A stretch of 64,000 nt of DNA, taken from Prorocentrum cordatum. Its lineage: Eukaryota > Sar > Dinophyceae > Prorocentrales > Prorocentraceae. Positions 21,128 through 33,173 of the stretch are shown here, one piece after another. Each line of letters starts with the position of its first letter. The stretch's first letter is position 1. The stretch lies in contig CAUYUJ010019288.1 in NCBI GenBank assembly GCA_963575745.1, positions 50,001 to 114,000 on the forward strand. The letters are read 5' to 3'. The notes beneath the pieces are model-generated. The model saw only the letters and a list, made by a program, of their open reading frames with translations, was not told the DNA's origin and searched no databases. Made by a program: the position numbers and the translations under genes.

Positions 21128-23184
21128 CCCAACCATCCTGTGGTGTTGGGTCCTCGTTTTGAAGAGACGTCGCCCCGCGTTCCTTCCTTCCTTCCCGCTG
21201 CCCCCTCCCTCCTCCCATCTTCATCATCATCGTCATCATCCCCATCATCGTCATCGTCATCATCATCTGTCGTCATCATCATTATCACCACCCATGTCGG
21301 CACACCCCTCACACGTTTCGTGACCCCATAGGGAGCTCCACCGAAGGTCCCAGTGCGTGTGCCCGCATGCGTCCCGCACACTCATTTCGGCACACCCCTC
21401 ACACGCTTCGTGGCCCCATAGGGAGCTCCACCGAAGGTCCCAGTGGGTGTGCCCGCATGCGTCCCGCACACCCATTTCGGCACACCCCTCACACGTTTCG
21501 TGGCCCCATAGGGAGCTCCACCGAAGGTCCCAGTGGGTGTGCCCGCATGCGTCCCGCACACCCATTTCGGCACACCCCTCACACGTTTCGTGGCCCCATA
21601 GGGAGCTCCACCGAAGGTCCCAGTGGGTGTGCCCGCATGCGTCCCGCACACCCATTTCGGCACACCCCTCACACGTTTCGTGGCCCCATAGGGGGCTCCA
21701 CGAAGGTCCCAGTGGGTGTGCCCGCATGCGTCCCGTCGGCACACCCCTCACACGACCGAAGGTCCCAGTGGGTGTGCCCGCATGCGTCCCGCACACCCAT
21801 TCACCGAAGGTGGGTGTGCCCGCATGCGTCCCGCACACCCATTTCGGCACACCCCTCACACGTTTCGTGGCCCCATAGGGAGCTCCACCGAAGGTCCCAG
21901 TGGGTGTGCCCGCATGCGTCCCGCACACCCATTTCGGCCCACCCCTCACACGTTTCGTGGCCCCATAGGGAGCTCCACCGAAGGTCCCAGTGGGTGTGCC
22001 CGCATGCGTCCCGCACACCCATTTCGGCACACCCCTCACACGTTTCGTGGCCCCATAGGGAGCTCCACCGAAGGTCCCAGTGGGTGTGCCCGCATGCGTC
22101 CCGCACACCCATTTCGGCACACCCTCACACGTTTCGTGGCCCCATAGGGGGCTCCACCGAAGGTCCCAGTGGGTGTGCCCGCATGCGTCCCGCACACACA
22201 TGTCGTCCCACCCCTCACACGTTTCGTGGCCCCATAGGGAGCTCCACCGAAGGTCTCAGTGGGTGTGCCCGCATGCGTCCCGCACACCCATTCCGGCACA
22301 TCCCTCACACGTTTCGTGGCCCCATAGGGAGCTCCACCGAAGGTCCCCGTGGCGCAGTCCACATGCGTCTCCTTTGCCCAGTACAGCGTTACGTGGCCCC
22401 ATATGGAGCCCCACCGCAGGTCCCAGCCAGCCAGCTAGCTCTCTTTGCTCCGCGCAGCGGGCGACCCGCGCGCGTCGCTGGGACTCCTCCGGGGCGACCT
22501 GCGCGCGTCGCGGGGGCTCCGTGCTGCGTTCCGCCCAGCGCCTCGCTCGCCCGTCGTCGCTCTGCCCAGCGGCAAGAGCCTTGCCCGCTATCAGCCAGCC
22601 AGCTAGCTCTCTTCGCTCCGCGCAGTGGACGACCCGCGCGCGTCGCTGGGACCCCTCCGGGGTGACCTGCGCGCGTCGCGGGGGCTCCGCGCTGCGCTGC
22701 TCCCGCAGCCTTGGACTTTTGAGTGCGCGGGCAAAGAGGGAGTAAAGGAAGGGGAGGAAGCGGGCGCGATCCTCGCGGGGGGGCGCGCCGACATTGGCGT
22801 CGCGGCGCGCGGGCGATGCCGTCGGGGAGTCCCGGGGAAGCTCCTTGCGGCGGCCACGCCCAGCGTCACGAGTATTCAGAGGCAGTCGTTGTCAAACTAT
22901 TGGCATTCATACACATTTGCACCACGCTTTGTCATATTCGCATTCATGCACGTAGACTCGCTCGCACGCAGATCATTCACAGTCAGACGCACGCGCGCAG
23001 ATTCACCCGCGCTCAGTCTCCCTACGTACTCAGATCAATCGTTTTCGTTCACTTTGTGTACCACGCCACTCATGTCGGCACGCCCCTAGCACGGTTCGTT
23101 GCCTCATAGGGATCGCCACCGAAAAAATGAATCACTATTGCGGTACTCGCACCTGCATATGGTTGGGTCCCTCGTCAGGCTAAT
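21128..23184 (+). mobile_element. Insertion alpha 1 carrying a 90-bp minisatellite
   Basis: Starts CCCAACCATCC and TTGGGTCCTCGTTTTGAA; ends GGTTGGGTCCCTCGTCAGGC then TAAT. Inside: a CAT/TCA-rich stretch, about a dozen 90-bp units (CCGCATGCGTCCCGCACACC, CACACGTTTCGTGGCCCC, AGCTCCACCGAAGGTCCCAG) at about 21300-22370, then a GC-rich tail with its own duplicated CAGCCAGCCAGCTAGCTCTC segment. Long frames on both strands reflect a unit length divisible by three. No transposase or other product recognised. Confidence 0.7.
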
Positions 23185-23212
23185 TTTCTGCGCATGCGTG
23201 CAGGATCTTGTT

Positions 23213-25169
23213 CCCAACCATCCTGTGGTGTTGGGTCCTCGTTTTGAAGAGACAGCGCCCCGCGTTCCTTCCTTCCCGCTGCCCCCTCCCTCCTCCCATC
23301 TTCATCATCATCGTCATCATCCCCATCATCGTCATCGTCATCATCATCTGTCGTCATCATCATTATCACCACCCATGTCGGCACACCCCTCACACGTTTC
23401 GTGACCCCATAGGGAGCTCCACCGAAGGTCCCAGTGCGTGTGCCCGCATGCGTCCCGCACACCATTTCGGCACACCCCTCACACGTTTCGTGGCCCCATA
23501 GGGAGCTCCACCGAAGGTCCCAGTGGGTGTGCCCGCATGCGTCCCGCACACCCATTTCGGCACACCCCTCACGCGTTTCGTGGCCCCATAGGGAGCTCCA
23601 CCGAAGGTCCCAGTGGGTGTGCCCGCATGCGTCCCGCACACCCATTTCGGCACACCCCTCACACGTTTCGTTCGTGGCCCCACAGGGAGCTCCACCGAAG
23701 GCCCCAGTGCTGCCGTCCGCATGCGTCCCGCACACCCATTTCGGCACACCCCTCACACGTTTCGTGGCCCCATAGGGAGCTCCACCGAAGGCCCCAGTGC
23801 TGCCGTCCGCATGCGTCCCGCACACCCATTTCGGCACACCCCTCACACGTTTCGTGGCCCCATAGGGAGCTCCACCGAAGGTCCCAGTGGTGTGCCCGCA
23901 TGCGTCCCGCACACCATTTCGGCACACCCCTCACACGTTTCGTGGCCCCATAGGAGCTCCACCGAAGGTCCCAGTGGGTGTGCCCGCATGCGTCCCGCAC
24001 ACCCATTTCGGCACACCCCTCACACGTTTCGTGGCCCCATAGGGAGCTCCACCGAAGGTCCCAGTGGGTGTGCCCGCATGCGTCCCGCACACCCATTTCG
24101 GCACATCCCTCACACGTTTCGTGGCCCCATAGGGGGCTCCACCGAAGGTCCCAGTGGGTGTGCCCGCATGCGTCCCGCACACACATGTCGTCCCACCCCT
24201 CACACGTTTCGTGGCCCCATAGGGAGCTCCACCGAAGGTCTCAGTGGGTGTGCCCGCATGCGTCCCGCACACCCATTCCGGCACATCCCTCACACGTTTC
24301 GTGGCCCCATAGGGAGCTCCACCGAAGGTCCCCGTGGCGCAGTCCACATGCGTCTCCTTTGCCCAGTACAGCGTTACGTGGCCCCATATGGAGCCCCACC
24401 GCAGGTCCCAGCCAGCCAGCTAGCTCTCTTTGCTCCGCGCAGCGGGCGACCCGCGCGCGTCGCTGGGACTCCTCCGGGGCGACCTGCGCGCGTCGCGGGG
24501 GCTCCGTGCTGCGTTCCGCCCAGCGCCTCGCTCGCCCGTCGTCGCTCTGCCCAGCGGCAAGAGCCTTGCCCGCTATCAGCCAGCCAGCTAGCTCTCTTCG
24601 CTCCGCGCAGTGGACGACCCGCGCGCGTCGCTGGGACCCCTCCGGGGTGACCTGCGCGCGTCGCGGGGGCTCCGCGCTGCGCTGCTCCCGCAGCCTTGGA
24701 CTTTTGAGTGCGCGGGCAAAGAGGGAGTAAAGGAAGGGGAGGAAGCGGGCGCGATCCTCGCGGGGGGGCGCGCCGACATTGGCGTCGCGGCGCGCGGGCG
24801 ATGCCGTCGGGGAGTCCCGGGGAAGCTCCTTGCGGCGGCCACGCCCAGCGTCACGAGTATTCAGAGGCAGTCGTTGTCAAACTATTGGCATTCATACACA
24901 TTTGCACCACGCTTTGTCATATTCGCATTCATGCACGTAGACTCGCTCGCACGCAGATCATTCACAGTCAGACGCACGCGCGCAGATTCACCCGCGCTCA
25001 GTCTCCCTACGTACTCAGATCAATCGTTTTCGTTCACTTTGTGTACCACGCCACTCATGTCGGCACGCCCCTAGCACGGTTCGTTGCCTCATAGGGATCG
25101 CCACCGAAAAAATGAATCACTATTGCGGTACTCGCACCTGCATATGGTTGGGTCCCTCGTCAGGCTAAT
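23213..25169 (+). mobile_element. Insertion alpha 2, near-identical copy
   Basis: Same ends and content as alpha 1. The right part (from about 24131) repeats the alpha 1 right part (from about 22146) at an offset of 1985 with no difference seen by eye, while the 90-bp array differs in unit number and has variant units (GGCCCCAGTGCTGCCGTCC). Recent duplication, or an assembly duplication. Confidence 0.75.
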
Positions 25170-25409
25170 TTTTTTACAGCACAATGTGCGCACCTCCTAT
25201 GTAAACCCGCTCCATCTCCTGCACAAAATAGCACTTCCTGCGCACGCGTGCAGAATCTCTTGTATTTTACAATACAAAGTGCCTTCCGTTGCGACCCGAT
25301 CCACCGATTCCACCACATAGCGTTTCCTGCACATGCGTGCAGAACCTCTTCCGCCCGACCCGACTCTTCCCGCTCGTTACAGCGCTCGCGTGCCAATTGG
25401 ATCGCACAT

Positions 25410-25442
<33 letters not shown>

Positions 25443-25570
25443 ACGCTGTATTCGATGCGGTTCTAACGAGGGGAGAGATGATCTTTATGGTGGGGTGGCG
25501 TGTTGGTGGGACTGACGGCCACCGCAGGTGGGTTCGCGGTCGCGGTGCACTCGTGGCCACGCCTAGTAGA

Positions 25571-26150
25571 CCCTAACCCTAAACCTAACCCAGAACCCTA
25601 ACCTTAAGTTTCTAATCCTATAGTTATTAAATCCTAACTACCATACAACAGGCCGTTATGCAAACCCGCTCCATCTATTGCAACGAATAGCATTTCCTGC
25701 GCATGCGTGCGTTATATATATATATAATACAACACAAAGTGCCCAGCCCAGCTCGCGATCCGCCTCCATCCATTGCAAAAAATAGCATTTCCTGCGCATG
25801 CGTGCAGAATCTCTTGTATTTCTAACAGCACAAAGTGCCCAGCCCCCGTCGCGACCCCCTTCCATCTATTGCAAAAAAACATGTCCTGCGCGTGCGTGCA
25901 GATTTTTTGTTTTTACAGCACAAAGTGCGACACCGTTATGTAAACCGGCTCCATTTCCTGCAAAAAATAGCACTCCCTGCGCATGCGCGCAGAATCTTTT
26001 GTATTTTACAATACGAAGTGCTTTCCGTTGCGACCCGATCCACCTATTCCACCACATAGCCTCTGCTGCGCATGCGTGCAGAACCTTTTCCGCCCGACCC
26101 GACTCTTCCCGCCCGTTACAGCACTCGCGTGCCAACTGGCTTGCACATCA

Positions 26151-26181
<31 letters not shown>

Positions 26182-26309
26182 ACGCTGTCTTCGATATGGT
26201 TCTAACGAGGGGAGAGATGATCTTTATGGTGGGGTGGTTTGCGGATGGGAGTGACGGCCGCCGCAGGTGGGTTCGCGGTCAAGGTGTACTCGTGGCCACG
26301 CCTAGTAGA
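25571..26309 (+). repeat. Composite unit 8 (type II)
   Basis: A very short CCCTAA block (25571-25602), Head 25603-25665, about four B repeats (one with TATATATATAT at about 25711), Tail 26091-26309. Confidence 0.85.
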
Positions 26310-26753
26310 CCCTAACCCTAAGTCTCTAACCTTATAATGATTAAACCCGAAATGCAATAAAAGAGGCCCGTATGCAAACCCGCTCCATCTACAGCAAAAA
26401 ATAGCATTTCCTGAGCATGCGCGCAGAATCTCTTGTATTTTACATTACAAAGTGCCCAGCACCCGTTGCGACCCGGCCCCATCTATTGCAAAAAGTAACA
26501 TTTCCTGAGCATGCGCGCAGAATCTCTTGTATTCTACACGACAAAGTGCCCAGTCCCCGTTGCGACCCCGCTCCATCTACTGCAAAAAATAGTATTTCTT
26601 GAGCGTGCGCGCAGCATCTTTTGTCTTTTACAATACAAAGTGCGACCCCGTTATGTAAACCGGTTCCATCTATTGCAACAAATAGCATTTGCTGAGCATG
26701 CGTGCAGAATCTTTAGTCCGTTAGAGCACTCGCGTGCCAACTGGATCGCACAT

Positions 26754-26786
<33 letters not shown>

Positions 26787-26913
26787 ACGTTGCGCTCGCT
26801 GTGGTTCTAACGAGGGGAGAGATCATCTTTATGGTGGGGTGGCGTGCGGGTGGGACTGACGGCCACCGCAGGTGGGTTCGCGGTCAACGTGTACTCGTGG
26901 CCACGCCTAGTAG
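26310..26913 (+). repeat. Composite unit 9 (type II)
   Basis: Head from about 26319, four B repeats with a 94-bp period, Tail 26717-26913. Only about ten bases of CCCTAA separate it from unit 8. Confidence 0.85.
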
Positions 26914-29114
26914 ACCCTAACTCTAAATTCTTAGTCCTATAATTATTAAGCCCTAGATACCATAAAACCAGCCACCATGCAACCCGGCTCCATCTCCTCC
27001 AAAAAATAGCATTTTCTGAACATGCGTGCAGAATCATTTTTTTCCCAACCTTCCTTGGTTGGGTATTCGTTTTGAATAGAGCAGTGTGGTCGCGTCCCTC
27101 CTCCCTCCCTTCCTCCTTTTCCCCTCCCGCCTCTTCCTGTCTTGCCCGCGGGGAGGCGATCTGTGAAACTGTCGCAATTTTCGAGGCCTGCTGGGGGGCC
27201 CAGCACAGTGAGGGCCACGGGCGGATCCAAATTAGACCTCGCCATCCCTGGGGGGGTGCGATCTGTGAAACTGTCGCCATTTTCGAGGCTTGCTGGGGGG
27301 CCCAGCACAGTGAGGGCCACGCGCGGATTCAAATTAGACCTCGCCATCCCTGGGGGGCTGCGATCTGCGAAACTGTCGCCATTTTCGAGGCCTGCTGGGG
27401 GGCCCAGCACAGTGAGGGCCACGCGCGGATTCAAATTAGACCTCGCCATCCCTGGGGGGCTGCGATCTGCGAAACTGTCGCCATTTTCGAGGCCTGCTGG
27501 GGGGCCCAGCACAGTGAGGGCCACGCGCGGATTCAAATTAGACCTCGCCATCCCTGGGGGGCTGCGATCTGCGAAACTGTCGCCATTTTCGAGGCCTGCT
27601 GGGGGGCCCAGCACAGTGAGGGCCACGCGCGGATTCAAATTAGACCTCGCCATCCCTGGGGGGCTGCGATCTGCGAAACTGTCGCCATTTTCGAGGCCTG
27701 CTGGGGGGCCCAGCACAGTGAGGGCCACGCGCGGATTCAAATTAGACCTCGCCATCCCTGGGGGGCTGCGATCTGCGAAACTGTCGCCATTTTCGAGGCC
27801 TGCTGGGGGGCCCAGCACAGTGAGGGCCACGCGCGGATTCAAATTAGACCTCGCCATCCCTGGGGGGCTGCGATCTGCGAAACTGTCGCCATTTTCGAGG
27901 CCTGCTGGGGGGCCCAGCACAGTGAGGGCCACGCGCGGATTCAAATTAGACCTCGCCATCCCTGGGGGGCTGCGATCTGCGAAACTGTCGCCATTTTCGA
28001 GGCCTGCTGGGGGGCCCAGCACAGTGAGGGCCACGCGCGGATTCAAATTAGACCTCGCCATCCCTGGGGGGCTGCGATCTGCGAAACTGTCGCCATTTTC
28101 GAGGCCTGCTGGGGGGCCCAGCACAGTGAGGGCCACGCGCAGATTCAAATTAGACCTCGCCATCCCTGGGGGGCTGCGATCTGCGAAACTGTCGCCATTT
28201 TCGAGGCCTGCTGGGGGGCCCAGCACAGTGAGGGCCACGCGCGGATTCAAATTAGACCTCGCCATCCCTGGGGGGCTGCGATCTGCGAAATTGCCGCAAT
28301 TTTCGAGGCCCGCTGGGGGGCCCAGCACAGTGAGGGCCACGGGCAGATTCAAATGAGACCTCGCCATCCCTGCGGGGCTGCGATCTGTGAACCTGTCGCC
28401 ACTTTCGAGGCCTGCTGTGATCCCCGTTTTCGAAGTGGCTAGGAGTGCTCAGGAATTGTAAATCATCAGCTTTATCAAGCCCTTTTCCTGTAGCCAGTGT
28501 CCTGCGAGTCTCCCGAATTCCGTCTGCAGACATATGTAACCCTCGCTCCGTCATCGCCCCCTTATAAAGTATCCTAAACTATTTGCGCCCCGCTTTTGCG
28601 CAGGGGTTGGGTACGTCGCCAGGGTAATTTACAGCACAAAGTGCCCAGTCCCCGTCGCGACCCGGCCTCCTCTACTGCAAAAAATAATCTTTCCTGCGCA
28701 TGCGTGCAGAATCTCATATTTTTTACAGCACAATGTGCGCACCTCCTATGTAAACCCGCTCCATCTACTGCAAAAAATACCCTTCCTGCGCACGCGTGCA
28801 GAATCTCTTGTATTTTACAATGCAAAGTGGCTTCCGTTGCGACCCGATCCACCGATTCCACCGACTAGCCTTTCCTGCGCATGCGTGCAGAACCTCTTCC
28901 GCCCGACCCGACTCGTCCCGCCCGTTGCAGCTCTCGCGTGCCAACTCGATCGCACATCCGTCGTCGCCGTCGTCGTCGTCGTCGTCGACGCTGTATTCGA
29001 TGCGGTTGTCACGAGGGGAGAGATGATCTTTATGGTGGGGTGGCGTGCGGGTGGGACTGACGGCCACCGCAGGTGGGTTCGCGGTCACGTTGTACTCGTG
29101 GCCACGGCTAGTAG
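26914..29114 (+). repeat. Composite unit 10 interrupted by insertion beta
   Basis: Head about 26922-26984, part of one B repeat, insertion beta (27044-28628), then the rest of that B repeat and two more, Tail 28901-29114. Confidence 0.8.
27044..28628 (+). mobile_element. Insertion beta carrying a 102-bp minisatellite
   Basis: Starts CCCAACCTTCC, TTGGGTATTCGTTTTGAA and ends GGTTGGGTACGTCGCCAGGG then TAAT, the same end motifs as the alpha insertions. The centre is about twelve 102-bp units (CGAGGCCTGCTGGGGGGCCC, AGTGAGGGCCACGCG, GACCTCGCCATCCCTGGGGG, GAAACTGTCGCCATTTT). Several central units are identical by eye while edge units have diverged, as expected for unequal exchange. It sits at the same point of the B repeat as alpha 2 (after GTGCAGAATC, before TTACAGCACAA). 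Confidence 0.75.
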
Positions 29115-29749
29115 ACCCTAACCCTAAGTCTAAATTTCTAATCATATAATTATTAAACCCTAATTACCATAAAACAGGCCCGTATGCAAACCGGCTCCAT
29201 CTCTTGTAAAAAAATCGCATTTCCTGAGCATGCGTGCAGAATCTCTTGTATTTTACACTACAAAGTGCCCGGTCCCCATTGCGACCCGGTTATGTAAACC
29301 CGGTCCATCTACTGCAGAAAATAGCCTTTCCTGCGCATGCGTGCAGAATCTTTTGTATTTTACAGTACAAAGTGCGGCCCTCTTATGTAAACCCGTTCCA
29401 TCTATTGCAAAAGGTAGCACTTCCTGCGCACGCGTGCAGAATCTCTTGTATTTTACAATACAAAAGTCTTCCGTTGCGACCCGATCCACGGATTCCACCG
29501 ACTAGCGTTTCCTGCGCATGCGTGCAGAACGTCATCCGCCCGACCCGACTCGTCCCGCCCGTTACAGCACTCGCGTGCCAAGTGGATCGCACATCCGTCG
29601 TCGCCGCCGTCGTCGTCGTCGACGCTGTATTCGATGCGGTTGTCACGAGGGGAGAGATGATCTTTATGGTGGGGTGGCGTGCGGGTGGGACTGACGGCCA
29701 CCGCAGGTGGGTTCGCGGTCACGTTGTACTCGTGGCCACGCCTGGTAGA
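29115..29749 (+). repeat. Composite unit 11 (type II)
   Basis: Head about 29127-29186, four B repeats, Tail 29537-29749. Confidence 0.85.
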
Positions 29750-30330
29750 CCCTAACCCTAAGTCTCTAATCCTATAACTATCAAACCTTAATCACCATAA
29801 AACAGGCCCGTATGCAAACCGGCTCCATCTACTTCAAAAAAATAGCATTTTCTGAGCATGCGCGCCGAATCTCGTGTATTTATATTACAAGTGCAAAGTC
29901 CCCGTTGCGATCCCCCTCCATCTATTGCAACAAATAGCATTTCCTGAGCATGCGTGCAGAATCTCTTGTATTTTACAGCACAAAGTGCCCGACCCACGTT
30001 GCGATCCCGTTCCATCTATTGCAAAAAATAGCATTTCCTGAGCATGCGTGCAGAATCGCTTGTATTTTACATGACAAAGTGCCCGACCCAGCTCGCGACC
30101 CGGCCCCATCTCTGGTAGAAAATAGCACTCTGTGAGCCTGCGTGCAGAATCTATTGTATTTTACATTACAAAGTGCCCAGCCCCCGTGACGACCCCGCTC
30201 CATCTACGGCACAAGCAAGCATTTTCTGAGCATGCGTGCGCAATCTCGTGTACTTCGCATTACAAACAGCCCAGCCCCCGTTGCGACCTTGCTCCATGTA
30301 TTACTCGCGTGCCAACTGGATCGCACATCA

Positions 30331-30362
<32 letters not shown>

Positions 30363-30489
30363 CGTTGCACTCGCTGTGGTTATAACGAGGGGAGAGATGA
30401 TCTTTATAGTGGGGTGGCTTGCGGGTAGGACTGACGGCCACCGCAGGTGGGTTCGCGGTCAAGGTGTCATCCTGGCAAAGCCTGGTAGA
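29750..30489 (+). repeat. Composite unit 12 (type II)
   Basis: Head about 29760-29818, five B repeats to about 30300, Tail 30301-30489 joined abruptly at ACTCGCGTGCC. Confidence 0.85.
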
Positions 30490-32794
30490 CCCTAACCCTA
30501 AACCTTAACCCGAACTTTAAACCCTAACCCTAAATTTCTAATCTTATAATTATTAAACCCTGATTGCCATAAAACCGGCCTGTATGCAAACCAGGTCCAT
30601 CTACCACAAAAAGTAGCATTTCCTGAGCATGCGTGCGAAATCTCATGTATTTTACATTGCCAAGTGCTCGGTCCCCGTTGCGATCCCCCTCCATTTATTG
30701 CAACAAATAGCATTTCCTGAGCATGCGTGCAGAATCTCTGGTATTTTACAGCACAAAGTGCCCGACCCACGTTGCGATCCCCTTCCATCTATTGCAAAAA
30801 ATAGCATGTCCTGAGCATGCGTGCAGAATCGCTTGTCTTTTACAACACAAAGTGCCCGACACACGTTGCGACCCGGCTCTATCTGTTGGAAAAATAACAT
30901 TTGCTGAGCCTGCGTGCAGAATCTATTGTATTTTACAATGCAAAGTGCGCGGTCTCCGCTGCGACCCCGTTATGCCCACCGGTTCCATCTATTGCAAAAA
31001 AATAACATTTCCTGAGCATGCGTGCAGAATCGCTTGTATTTTACAATGCAAAGTGCCCGGCCACCGTTGCGAGCCGATCTATCTATTCCAAAAAATAGAA
31101 TTTGCTGCGCATGCGTGCAGAATCTCTTTCGCCCGACCCGATCCCGTCCGTTTTGCCTGCCCGACCCGTCCCGTCCGTTAGGGAATTCGCGTGCCAACGC
31201 CCCACCCGATCCGACGCGCTCGTTAGGGTCCGTCTGCCCGACTCGTTTCGCTTGTATGGGGCACACGGGTGTTGAGGTTTTAGTTCTCTCGCGTGTGTCT
31301 CGCTTGTCTGTCTGTCTACCTCCCCACTCATCTCCGCCTCATCATTTGTCATTCTATGTTCTTCTTGTCAATGCTGTTCTGTGCACATGTTCTGGCAGAT
31401 GGAGCGGTCAAACCTATGATGTTCGTTCGGCAATTTTTGGTTCAGCAGGAGCCATCGTGTCCTCATAACCGATCCTTGTCCTCTGCAGTTGGTCCTATAG
31501 AGCATCCTTTGCATATTTGATGTGGCATTCTCGCACGTTCTATTGTTGTATGCTCTGTGTTTATTCTTCATAAGTGCTCTCCGCGATTGCAGACATTTGC
31601 CTCAATTGGTCTCTCTGCTATGCTCCCGTCTTTGTCCTCAACAGTGGTTGCACTTTCGCTGGCGTAAGTGTGGTCTATTTTCATCCTGTTGCTCCCCTGC
31701 GGCATCCCCATCGCCGCGCGGCGGGTTGTCCGGGGTCCACGCGTAAGATTGGATACCATACTCCGGCTTTATATTGTTCTGGTGTGGGTGGTGCGGGGGT
31801 CTGTTCTATAGCATGGCATATCACAGCATGGGCTCCCGAAAAGTGCGGACCCCTATGTGCGCGTTGCCTTTTACTTGTACTTGCCCTAGGCTTGTCCCGC
31901 CACTGTGCTATAGCATGGCACAGCGCAGCATGGGCCCCCCCCAAAGTGGGGATCCCTATGTGCGCTTTCCCTTGCACTTCTGCTTGCCCTATGCCTATCC
32001 CGCCACTGTGCTATAGCATGGCATAGCACAGCATGGGTCCCCAGAAAGTGCGGACCCCTATGTGCGCGTTGCCTTTTACCACTACTTGCCCTAGGCCTCT
32101 CCCGCCACTGTGCTACAGCCTATGCCTCGCCTTCGTGTTCGTGGTTGTACTTGAACGAGTCATGTCACGTGTTAGGGTATTGCAGGACAGATTTAGCCCT
32201 AGCAAGCGGGGCCTGACTATCCCTGATCGTAAGTGTCAGGGTCGCGATCTGCGCGTGCTGGGACCTTGTCTGTGCGGGTATGTATTCGCGTGGTCGGGAA
32301 CAATGGAAACAAAAAAGGGCCCCAGACTCTGTACTGAAACGTGTCTTAACCATCCAGTTTGTTCTGAGTGTCCCGACTGAACTTGCCACACTGTGCCTAT
32401 CCAGTCGCACTGTTCGTTATGCATTGGGTTGTATTTTGGGGTTTTCCCACGACTGGATTCGGGCTACCAGCCAGGGGCGCTATCCCGCCACCGCGTTGGC
32501 GCAGCACCGCGTGGGTCCCCACAAAGTGGGGACCCCTATGCGCGCGTTGCCTTGTGCCTCTACTTGCCCCATGCCTTTTCCCGCCATCGTGCTATGGCAT
32601 GGCATGGCTCGGCATGGGTTTTCCTTCCTATCCCAGGCCTATCCCGCCACCGGACTATAGCATGGCATAGCACATCATGGGTCCCCAAAAGTAGGGTTCT
32701 CCCGCTGGACCCGACCCGTCCCGTCCGTTGGGGTCCGCCTGCCCGACTCTTCCCGCCCGTTAGAGCATTCGCGTGCCAACTGGATCGCACATCA

Positions 32795-32825
<31 letters not shown>

Positions 32826-32953
32826 ACGTTGTATTCGGTGTGGTTAGAACGAGGGGAGAGATGATCTTTATGGTGGGGTGGCTTGCGGGCGGGAGTGACG
32901 GCCACAGCAGGTGGGTTCGCGGTCAAGGTGTAATCGTGGCCAAGCCTGGTAGA
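30490..32953 (+). repeat. Composite unit 13, with extra insert
   Basis: Short CCCTAA block, Head about 30531-30590, about six B repeats to 31125, a CCCGACCCGTCCCGTCC linker, then about 1.5 kb not found in other units: unique sequence (31260-31780) and hairpin-bearing repeats (31790-32130, 32490-32690). The Tail (about 32745-32953) closes the unit. Confidence 0.75.
31790..32690. repeat. Hairpin minisatellite GTGCTATAGCATGGCATAGCAC
   Basis: About five copies of a 105-120 bp unit, each with TATAGCATGGCATAGCACA (arms of a hairpin), GTCCCCAAAAGTGCGG and CCTATGTGCGCG. Copies occur at about 31800-32115 and 32490-32690, separated by unrelated sequence (32130-32485). No gene accepted in either part. 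Confidence 0.7.
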
Positions 32954-33082
32954 CCCTAGCCCTAAACCCAAACACCTAACCCTTACCCTAAACCTTAACC
33001 CTAAACCTAGCTCTAACATTAAAACCTAACCCCCCAAACCCTGACCCTGAACCCTAACCCCAAACCCGAACCCTAAACCCTA

Positions 33083-33117
<35 letters not shown>

Positions 33118-33173
33118 CGAACCCTACTCCAGAATCCTAACCGTGACCCCCTAACCCTAACCCTAACCCTAAC
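32954..33173. repeat. Telomere-type block 6
   Basis: Degenerate CCCTAAA repeats, the last block of the array. Confidence 0.85.

Larger units (their letters stand above)
20858..25570 (+). repeat. Composite unit 7 with two insertions
   Basis: Head 20858-20915 and B repeats to 21127, then two large insertions (21128-23184 and 23213-25169) separated by a 28-bp piece of B repeat, then the rest of B (from about 25170) and Tail 25352-25570. Removing both insertions restores a continuous B repeat. Confidence 0.8.

Noticed and set aside
21367-24730. Long frames on both strands over the 90-bp arrays
   Set aside because: The unit is 30 codons without stops in several frames, so both strands stay open. 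No start context and no recognised protein.
26946-28442. Three overlapping frames of 404-473 codons, two plus and one minus, over the 102-bp array
   Set aside because: Same cause: unit length divisible by three. Openness on both strands argues against coding.
16201-32953. Conserved micro-frame in each Tail (RGEMIFMVGW ... ATPSRP, stop supplied by CCCTAA)
   Set aside because: Comparing Tails, many differences fall at second codon positions (Leu/Arg, Ala/Val, Ser/Thr/Ile), so conservation is at the DNA or RNA level rather than protein.
13581-32953. B repeats as a CRISPR array
   Set aside because: Repeats are contiguous 94-bp units without unique spacers, in a eukaryotic context with no cas genes.
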